Below, in pieces: positions 12,917-18,166 of a stretch of DNA of 18,166 nucleotides. The notes below the pieces were generated by a model. That model saw only the letters and a program-made list of their open reading frames with translations. It was not told the DNA's origin and ran no database searches. The stretch's first letter is position 1, and every line of letters starts with the position of its first letter. The translations under genes and the position numbers were made by a program. This DNA comes from Limousia pullorum (GTDB lineage Bacteria; Bacillota; Clostridia; Oscillospirales; Acutalibacteraceae): contig DVNG01000069.1 of NCBI GenBank assembly GCA_018714545.1, positions 1 to 18,166 of the forward strand, written 5' to 3'.

Positions 12917-14848
12917 TTAGCTGTTCTCCTTTGTATAGTTTAAAAGTCCGCCTGCAAGGATGATATCTCTTGTTCTTCCTGTAAGCTCGCACTTAGCCAT
13001 AATCTTTTCGCCTGTTGTAACATTTTCAACTACAACGTCGCCGCCCTCGAGGATGATTTTTTTAACATCCGGAAGTACAAGCTCGTCGCCAAGAGAAATC
13101 TTATCGTAGTCGTTTTCGTTTACGAATGTGAGCGGCAAAATACCTGCGTTGATAAGGTTACTTCTGTGAATTCTTGCAAAGCTCTTAACTAAAACTGCCT
13201 TAACGCCAAGATAGAGAGGAGCCAAAGCTGCATGCTCTCTGGAAGAACCCTGACCATAGTTTGCTCCGCCTACGATTACGCTGCTTCCAAGCATCTTTGC
13301 TCTTTCAGGGAAGTCTTTGTCACATACTGTGAAGCAGTAGTTGGAGATAGCAGGGATATTTGAACGGAGCGGGAGAATCTTAGCACCTGCCGGCATAATG
13401 TGGTCGGTTGTGATGTTGTCGCCAACCTTCAATGCGCAGCTTGCCTTGATTGTGTCTTCCATTGGCTTTGTTGTTGGGAAAGGTTTGATGTTTGGACCTC
13501 TCAAAACCTCAACCTTGTCCATATCCTCTTCTGAAGCAGGAGGAGTAACCATGTTGTCGTTGATGAGGAACTTCTCAGGAAGCTCGATTTTAAGTTCTTC
13601 ACCCAAAGTAGTTGGGTCTGTGAATACGCCTGTAATTGCGGAAGCCGCTGCTGTCTCAGGGGAAACAAGGTAAATCTGTCCGTCGGCTGTGCCGCTTCTG
13701 CCCTCAAAGTTTCTGTTAAAGGTTCTAAGGGAGATACCCTTGCTGTTAGGTGACTGTCCCATACCGATACATGGGCCGCAGGCACATTCCAAAATTCTTG
13801 CGCCGGCTGCGATAAGGTCGCCCAATGCGCCATTTAATGCCAGCATATTGTAAACCTGCTTGCTTCCCGGTGCGATTGCAAGGGAAACGTCAGGATGAAC
13901 TGTCTTGCCTTTGAGGATTGCAGCTACACGCATAAGGTCGAGATAGCTGGAGTTTGTGCAGGAGCCTATGCAAACCTGGTCGATTTTGCCGCCTGCAAGC
14001 TCTTCGATTGTCTTTACATTGTCAGGGCTGTGCGGACATGCTGCCATTGGCTTCAGTGCGCTGAGGTCGATGTCGATAACCTCGTCGTATACTGCGTCCG
14101 GATCTGAGGAGAGCTCTGTGTAATCCTCTTCTCTGCCCTGAGCCTTCAAAAATTCTCTTGTGATTTCATCTGATGGGAAGATGGAGGTTGTAGCTCCAAG
14201 CTCTGCGCCCATGTTTGTGATTGTAGCTCTTTCAGGAACTGTGAGAGTCTTTACGCCCTCTCCGCCGTACTCGATGATTTTGCCTACGCCGCCCTTAACG
14301 GACATAATTCTCAAAACCTCAAGGATAACGTCCTTAGCGGAAACCCAAGGTCTGAGCTTGCCTGTGAGGTTTACTCTTACCATTTTAGGCATTGTTATAT
14401 AATATGCGCCGCCGCCCATTGCAACAGCTACGTCAAGTCCGCCTGCGCCCATTGCAAGCATTCCGATACCGCCGCCTGTAGGTGTATGGCTGTCGGAACC
14501 GATAAGTGTCTTGCCCGGTTTGCCGAATCTTTCAAGGTGAACCTGATGGCAGATACCGTTTCCGGGACGTGAGAAGTAGATGCCGTGCTTTTTGCAGACA
14601 GTCTGGATAAAGCGGTGATCGTCTGCGTTTTCAAATCCTGTCTGGAGAGTGTTGTGGTCGATATATGCAACGCTCTTTTCTGTTTTTACTCTGGGAACTC
14701 CCATTGCCTCGAACTCAAGATAAGCCATTGTGCCTGTTGCGTCCTGAGTAAGAGTCTGGTCAATTCTAAGACCGATATCCGTTCCGGTTACCATTTCGCC
14801 GGAAAGGAGATGGTTTTTGATAATTTTCTGCGCTATAGTGTAGCCCAT
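12917..14848 (-). CDS. acnA: Aconitate hydratase, short monomeric type
   Basis: Isomerises citrate and isocitrate through cis-aconitate with a [4Fe-4S] cluster. The 643-residue length matches the short Aquifex/Clostridia-type aconitase rather than the 900-residue AcnA. The cluster ligands are visible: Cys297 in GSCTNS, and Cys357 and Cys360 in CACGPCIG. The substrate region has GSDSHTPTGGGIGMLAMGAGGLD (about 117-139). The swivelling domain carries YGQGSSREHAALAPLYLGV (531-549) and FARIHRSNLINAGILPL. Homoaconitase or LeuC fusions are close relatives, but the icd neighbour supports aconitase. The ribosome site GGGAGG precedes the ATG at 14848. Confidence 0.95.
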   Translation of the reverse strand: MGYTIAQKIIKNHLLSGEMVTGTDIGLRIDQTLTQDATGTMAYLEFEAMGVPRVKTEKSVAYIDHNTLQTGFENADDHRFIQTVCKKHGIYFSRPGNGICHQVHLERFGKPGKTLIGSDSHTPTGGGIGMLAMGAGGLDVAVAMGGGAYYITMPKMVRVNLTGKLRPWVSAKDVILEVLRIMSVKGGVGKIIEYGGEGVKTLTVPERATITNMGAELGATTSIFPSDEITREFLKAQGREEDYTELSSDPDAVYDEVIDIDLSALKPMAACPHSPDNVKTIEELAGGKIDQVCIGSCTNSSYLDLMRVAAILKGKTVHPDVSLAIAPGSKQVYNMLALNGALGDLIAAGARILECACGPCIGMGQSPNSKGISLRTFNRNFEGRSGTADGQIYLVSPETAAASAITGVFTDPTTLGEELKIELPEKFLINDNMVTPPASEEDMDKVEVLRGPNIKPFPTTKPMEDTIKASCALKVGDNITTDHIMPAGAKILPLRSNIPAISNYCFTVCDKDFPERAKMLGSSVIVGGANYGQGSSREHAALAPLYLGVKAVLVKSFARIHRSNLINAGILPLTFVNENDYDKISLGDELVLPDVKKIILEGGDVVVENVTTGEKIMAKCELTGRTRDIILAGGLLNYTKENS

Positions 14849-14870
14849 TATTATAACCTCCCGATTTTGT

Positions 14871-14892
14871 GCAAATTAGTTAATTACGTTGC
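14871..14892. promoter_or_regulatory. Imperfect 22-bp palindrome at the acn transcription start
   Basis: A palindrome with outer arms GCAA and TTGC, inner TA pairs and a TTAA centre lies just downstream of the acn -10 box. It is placed like an operator. It does not match the clostridial Rex consensus (TTGTTAA-N4-TTAACAA), so the bound regulator is unknown. Confidence 0.4.
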
Positions 14893-14894
14893 TT

Positions 14895-14923
14895 ATTATA
14901 CTATATATGGGTAAAAAAGTAAA
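14895..14923 (-). promoter_or_regulatory. Promoter of the acn-icd-rex operon
   Basis: On the minus strand TTTACT (14918-14923), 17 nt, and a perfect TATAAT (14895-14900), 47 nt before the start of acn. Confidence 0.75.
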
Positions 14924-15049
14924 GTTTTTCACCGAAAAGACAGATTAAAACATTTGTAAAATATAAAATACCCTTTATTGCCGTATTTTTTTCTTTGTAT
15001 CTGAAAATCAATTAAACTAAACAATAATTTTGTCTTTAAAAGAGTAAAA

Positions 15050-15088
15050 TTTAACAATAATACAGAATTGAGTTTCCCCATTGTTAAA
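15050..15088. promoter_or_regulatory. Inverted repeat upstream of typA
   Basis: TTTAACAAT (15050-15058) and ATTGTTAAA (15080-15088) are perfect reverse complements 21 bp apart and lie just before the -35 of typA. The halves resemble Rex half-sites but face outward and are too far apart for a Rex operator. The rest of the 322-bp gap between acn and typA is AT-rich, and I see no gene in it. Confidence 0.45.
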
Positions 15089-15092
15089 CTAT

Positions 15093-15121
15093 TTGTTTTT
15101 TAATGAGCCTTATGCTATAAT
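15093..15121 (+). promoter_or_regulatory. Promoter of typA
   Basis: TTGTTT (15093-15098), 17 nt and an extended -10 TGCTATAAT (15113-15121), 50 nt before the preferred start codon. Confidence 0.7.
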
Positions 15122-15170
15122 TACAGATTGTGAGATACAGTAATTTATGCTTATAAGAGGGAATGATTTG

Positions 15171-16991
15171 ATGAGCAAAATGGAGAATATTAGAGATATA
15201 GCAATTATCGCTCACGTTGACCACGGTAAGACAACTTTGGTTGACCAGCTTTTGAAACAGAGCGGTATTTTCAGACAAAACGAGAATGTTGCGGAACGTG
15301 TTATGGACAGCAACGACCTTGAACGTGAAAGAGGAATTACAATTCTCTCCAAAAACACAGCCGTTATGTACAACGGCGTAAAAATAAATATAGTTGACAC
15401 TCCCGGACATGCTGATTTCGGCGGTGAGGTTGAGCGTATTCTTATGATGGTTGACGGCGTTTTGCTTTTGGTTGACGCTTTTGAGGGCTGTATGCCTCAG
15501 ACCCGTTTCGTGCTTAAAAAGGCTTTGGGTCTCGGCAAAAAGCCTTTGGTTGTTGTAAACAAAATCGACCGTCCCGGCGCACGTCCTGCCGAGGTTGTGG
15601 ACGAGGTTTTGGACCTTTTCATCGAACTGGGCGCAGATGAGGACCAGCTTGAATTTCCTGTGGTTTACGCTTCAGGAAGAGACGGCTTTGCTTCTCTTGA
15701 CCCTGATGTTCCGGGTACAGATATGAAACCTCTTTTTGAAGAGATAATAAAAGAAATTCCTGCTCCTGAGGGCGACCCGGAAGCAGGCTTGCAGCTTCTT
15801 TTCTCAAACATCGACTACGATGATTATGTGGGAAGAATAGGTATCGGAAGAGTTGAAAGAGGTACAGTAAAGACAGGTCAGACAGTAACACTTTGCAGCA
15901 GCTCAAGCGACGTTACAAAAAATGTAAAAATTACTAAGCTTTATCAGTTCGAGGGTCTTAAAAGAGTTGAGTGCGAAAGCGCAACTGTTGGCGACCTGGT
16001 TTGCGTAAGCGGTATTGCAGACCTGAATATCGGTGAAACAGTTTGCTCTATGGACTGTGTAGAGCCTTTGCCTTTTGTAAAGATTGACGAGCCTACAGTT
16101 TCTATGAACTTTATGGTAAACAACAGCCCGTTTGCAGGCCGTGAAGGAAAGTTTGTAACTTCAAGAAATATCAGAGACAGACTTTTCAAAGAGGTTGAAA
16201 CAAACGTTGCTATGCGTGTTGAGGAGACAGACAGCGCAGATACCTTTAAGGTTTCCGGAAGAGGCGAGCTTCATCTCTCAATCCTTATTGAGCAGATGAG
16301 AAGACAGAACTACGAGTTCCAGGTTTCCCGTCCTCAGGTTATCACAAAGATGATAGACGGCGTTATGTGCGAGCCTATCGAATATCTTATGATTGAAGTT
16401 CCGGACAGCTATGTTGGTGCAGTTATGGAAAAGCTCGGCTCAAGAAAGGCTGAACTTATCAACATGGGCACACGTGAAAGCGGTATAACACATATCGAAT
16501 TCAGAATCCCTGCAAGAGGTCTTATGGGATATCGTCCTGAGTTTTTGACAGATACAAACGGTAACGGTATTATGAACCACGTATTCGATGGTTACGAGCC
16601 GTTTAAGGGCGAAATTATAACACGTCACCAGGGATCTTTGATTGCCCATGAAACAGGCGAAACAGTTGCTTACGGTCTTTTCCAGGCTCAGGACAGAGGC
16701 AGACTTTTTGTAGGCCCGGGCGTTCCTGTTTACGAGGGAATGATTGTCGGCGCAAGCCCGAAAGCTGAGGATATAACTGTTAACGTATGTAAGAAAAAGC
16801 ATATTACAAATACAAGAGCTTCAGGTTCCGACGACGCTTTGAAGCTGACACCTCCTACAATACTTTCACTTGAGCAGTGTCTTGAGTTTATTGCAGACGA
16901 CGAGCTTGTTGAAGTTACTCCAAAGAGCATCCGTATGCGCAAGAAAATTCTCTCCAAGGAACTGAGAATGAAGAAAGCATTTAAGAAGTAA
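15171..16991 (+). CDS. typA: Ribosome-associated GTPase TypA/BipA
   Basis: A translational GTPase related to EF-G and LepA that binds the ribosome and helps with assembly and stress growth. From the ATG at 15171 it has 606 residues, standard for the family. The GTPase motifs are intact: AHVDHGKTT (14-22), RGIT (54-57), DTPGH (76-80) and NKID (130-133). EF-Tu domain 2 and two EF-G-like alpha-beta domains follow, with the TypA-type RGELHLSILIEQMRR and the C-terminal domain containing KKHITNTRASGSDDALKLTPP. An ATG at 15147 is in frame, but AGAGGG at 15156-15161 stands at proper distance only for 15171, so I chose that start. The downstream exonuclease gene may be co-transcribed, since no terminator separates them. 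Confidence 0.96.
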   Translation: MSKMENIRDIAIIAHVDHGKTTLVDQLLKQSGIFRQNENVAERVMDSNDLERERGITILSKNTAVMYNGVKINIVDTPGHADFGGEVERILMMVDGVLLLVDAFEGCMPQTRFVLKKALGLGKKPLVVVNKIDRPGARPAEVVDEVLDLFIELGADEDQLEFPVVYASGRDGFASLDPDVPGTDMKPLFEEIIKEIPAPEGDPEAGLQLLFSNIDYDDYVGRIGIGRVERGTVKTGQTVTLCSSSSDVTKNVKITKLYQFEGLKRVECESATVGDLVCVSGIADLNIGETVCSMDCVEPLPFVKIDEPTVSMNFMVNNSPFAGREGKFVTSRNIRDRLFKEVETNVAMRVEETDSADTFKVSGRGELHLSILIEQMRRQNYEFQVSRPQVITKMIDGVMCEPIEYLMIEVPDSYVGAVMEKLGSRKAELINMGTRESGITHIEFRIPARGLMGYRPEFLTDTNGNGIMNHVFDGYEPFKGEIITRHQGSLIAHETGETVAYGLFQAQDRGRLFVGPGVPVYEGMIVGASPKAEDITVNVCKKKHITNTRASGSDDALKLTPPTILSLEQCLEFIADDELVEVTPKSIRMRKKILSKELRMKKAFKK

Positions 16992-17061
16992 TTTGTTTTG
17001 AATTTGGTTCTGTAAATTTTGTCTTATCAAGAAAATTAACCGAAAGTGCTGAGAAGAAAGA

Positions 17062-17997
17062 ATGAGTGAGAATAATTACGTTAAAGATTTTATAGTTATT
17101 TTGGACCTTGAATGGAACAGCGGTTTTTGCAGAACGCTTAAAAGAAATTTTAATGAGATTATCGAAATCGGAGCGGTGAAGCTGGACAGCAATCTTGAAA
17201 CAGTTGACACCTTTTCTGAAATTGTTATGCAGAAATTTAATATGAAGTTTAACCCTTGGGTTCAGGAGCTTACACACATTTCTCAGTGGGAATTAAACAG
17301 CGCAAAAGAGAATTTTAAGACAGTTTATAAAAAATTCGGCGCTTTTCTGGGAGATGCGGTTCTTATGACCTGGGGAAGCACAGATTTGTCGGTGCTGTCT
17401 GAAAACTGCCGTGTGCATTTCGGTACCGCAAAACCGCTCTTTGTTAAAAAGTACTGCAACTTGCAGACTTACTGCGCTAAGGCTTTGAATATGTACGACG
17501 CATCAAAACAGATGGGTTTAAGCGCCGCCTGTGAGCATATGGGTATTGAGATACCGGAAATTCCTCTCCACAGAGCGGTAAACGATGCGGAAGTCAGCGC
17601 AATGTGCTTGAAAGCTGTGTACAACCGTGATGTTTTGGATTCTCAGACTGCGGTTACTGACGATGAGTTTTTCAGAAGAATGAGCTTCAAGCCCAAGTAT
17701 CTGAGGGATTTGGATAATCCGTTGGTGGATAAATCCCTTATTGAAATGGACTGCCCTGTCTGCGGAAAAAAGATGACACGTACTTCTGATTTGAAATTCC
17801 ACAACAGAGGTTTTCGTGCCGATTTTTCCTGCGACTCATGCGGAGAAAAGAGAACGGCTATGTTTGTTTATAAGCTCTGCTTTGACGGGGTTAAGTTTAA
17901 AAAGAAGTTTTTAAAGCCTGCTCCGGTCAATGAGGAAGAACCTCAGACAGAACGTAAAATGAAGCTGGCAGCTACTAAACTTTATCAGGAATCATAA
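17062..17997 (+). CDS. DEDDh 3'-5' exonuclease with C-terminal zinc ribbon
   Basis: A predicted 3'-5' exonuclease of the DnaQ/KapD-like class, 311 residues. Exo I motif ILDLEWN gives Asp15 and Glu17; NEIIEIGAVKL follows; the Exo II region has TWGSTDLSVL with Asp108; Exo III HRAVNDAE gives His170 and Asp175. After the nuclease (to about 195) come a linker and a Cys4 zinc ribbon, CPVC (231-234) and CDSC (257-260). The tail is Lys-rich. The ribbon is an addition to the simple exonuclease fold and could hold RNA or protein. The substrate is unknown; related proteins act on RNA or DNA. The ribosome site is weak (GAAGAAAG), and the 70-nt gap after typA holds no clear promoter. Confidence 0.88.
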   Translation: MSENNYVKDFIVILDLEWNSGFCRTLKRNFNEIIEIGAVKLDSNLETVDTFSEIVMQKFNMKFNPWVQELTHISQWELNSAKENFKTVYKKFGAFLGDAVLMTWGSTDLSVLSENCRVHFGTAKPLFVKKYCNLQTYCAKALNMYDASKQMGLSAACEHMGIEIPEIPLHRAVNDAEVSAMCLKAVYNRDVLDSQTAVTDDEFFRRMSFKPKYLRDLDNPLVDKSLIEMDCPVCGKKMTRTSDLKFHNRGFRADFSCDSCGEKRTAMFVYKLCFDGVKFKKKFLKPAPVNEEEPQTERKMKLAATKLYQES

Positions 17998-18064
17998 TAT
18001 TTTATTTACAAAATCCTCTCCGGAATCTGAACAGAACCAGTAAAAACGGACAATAGAAAAAACA

Positions 18065-18105
18065 CCCCCTTTATGGTAGTATAAAAGAAACTATCATAAA
18101 GGGGG
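18065..18105 (+). promoter_or_regulatory. RBS-sequestering hairpin of the IS transposase
   Basis: A 16-bp stem joins 18065-18080 and 18090-18105, pairing CCCCCTTTATGGTAGT with its complement except for one G-T wobble, with a 9-nt loop. The right arm contains AAAGGGGG, the ribosome site for the start at 18113. A long transcript reading in from outside would fold this stem and hide the site, a known way for insertion sequences to limit transposase expression. Confidence 0.75.
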
Positions 18106-18112
18106 ATTTTGT

Positions 18113-18166
18113 ATGCCAAGAGAATATCGACATATACAGCAATACGAAAAAGAAATGCTAAGACTA
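18113..18166 (+). CDS. IS3-like transposase OrfA, N-terminal fragment
   Basis: Only 18 codons are in the window: MPREYRHIQQYEKEMLRL. This opening resembles the helix-turn-helix OrfA proteins of IS3-family elements of gut Clostridia, whose N-terminus reads MPRxYxHIxxYEKEIxxL. It begins with ATG right after the hairpin that carries its ribosome site, and it runs off the window end. The identification rests on a short stretch and on the surrounding inverted repeat. Confidence 0.6.
   Translation, partial: MPREYRHIQQYEKEMLRL

Larger units (their letters stand above)
18028..18166 (+). mobile_element. IS3-family-like insertion sequence, left end (truncated by window)
   Basis: The left end appears to start at TGAACAGAACC (18028), followed by an A-rich tract and ACGGACA (18046-18052). 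This resembles IS3-family terminal repeats that begin with TG. The transposase reading frame begins at 18113. The right end, the target duplication and most of the transposase lie outside the window, so the family call is tentative. It sits 30 bp after the exonuclease stop codon, and the insertion spared that gene. Confidence 0.65.

Noticed and set aside
15081..15098. Rex operator at the typA promoter
   Set aside because: TTGTTAA is present but the partner half four bases on reads TTTGTTT, so the palindrome is missing.
15147..15170. Upstream ATG start for typA
   Set aside because: No ribosome site in front of it, while AGAGGG at 15156 serves the ATG at 15171, which also gives the usual family N-terminus.

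Overview
The window looks like a chromosomal segment of a gut-type Clostridia (Firmicutes), most probably an Oscillospiraceae/Ruminococcaceae-like anaerobe. The reasons are the gene order (M50 protease, scpA, scpB, DUF2953, gerW/ytfJ, dacF-like, rluB), the sporulation-linked genes gerW and dacF, strong AGGAGG-type ribosome binding sites, TTG starts, AT-rich intergenic DNA and a Rex redox repressor. The genus is not determinable by eye.

Layout. Positions 1-5291 (+): the 3' end of an M50 site-2 protease, then the condensin partners scpA and scpB, a DUF2953 membrane protein, gerW/ytfJ, a D,D-carboxypeptidase, rluB and a GNAT-like protein. Positions 5311-8901 (+): a promoter, a three-gene biotin-dependent carboxyltransferase operon (a divergent acyl-CoA carboxyltransferase-like protein, a biotin carrier and an OadA/5S-type subunit), and a 3' region that ends in a strong terminator. 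Positions 8905-10990: small accessory genes in AT-rich DNA (ribbon-helix-helix protein, two small membrane proteins, a probable DUF6054 protein) and kptA. Positions 11042-14848 (-): an operon of aconitase, NADP-isocitrate dehydrogenase and rex. Positions 15093-17997 (+): typA/bipA and a DEDDh exonuclease with a zinc ribbon. Positions 18028-18166: the left end of an IS3-like insertion sequence, cut by the window edge.

How the genes work together. acn-icd-rex makes 2-oxoglutarate from citrate under a redox regulator, the oxidative branch of an incomplete TCA cycle. The carboxylase operon probably moves carboxyl groups between pyruvate/oxaloacetate and a second acceptor on biotin. No biotin carboxylase and no membrane decarboxylase subunit is encoded in the window.

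The most unusual signal is in the 3' region of the carboxylase operon (8614-8803). Three tandem 54-nt stem-loops lie at a 67-69-nt period. They have equal loop lengths, compensatory base changes in both stems of copies 1 and 3, and an invariant GCGAGAC tail. This has the hallmarks of a conserved structured RNA that I do not recognise. Other points of interest are active-site motif loss in the carboxyltransferase-like protein, a ribosome-site-sequestering hairpin in the IS, and several perfect palindromes placed like operators.
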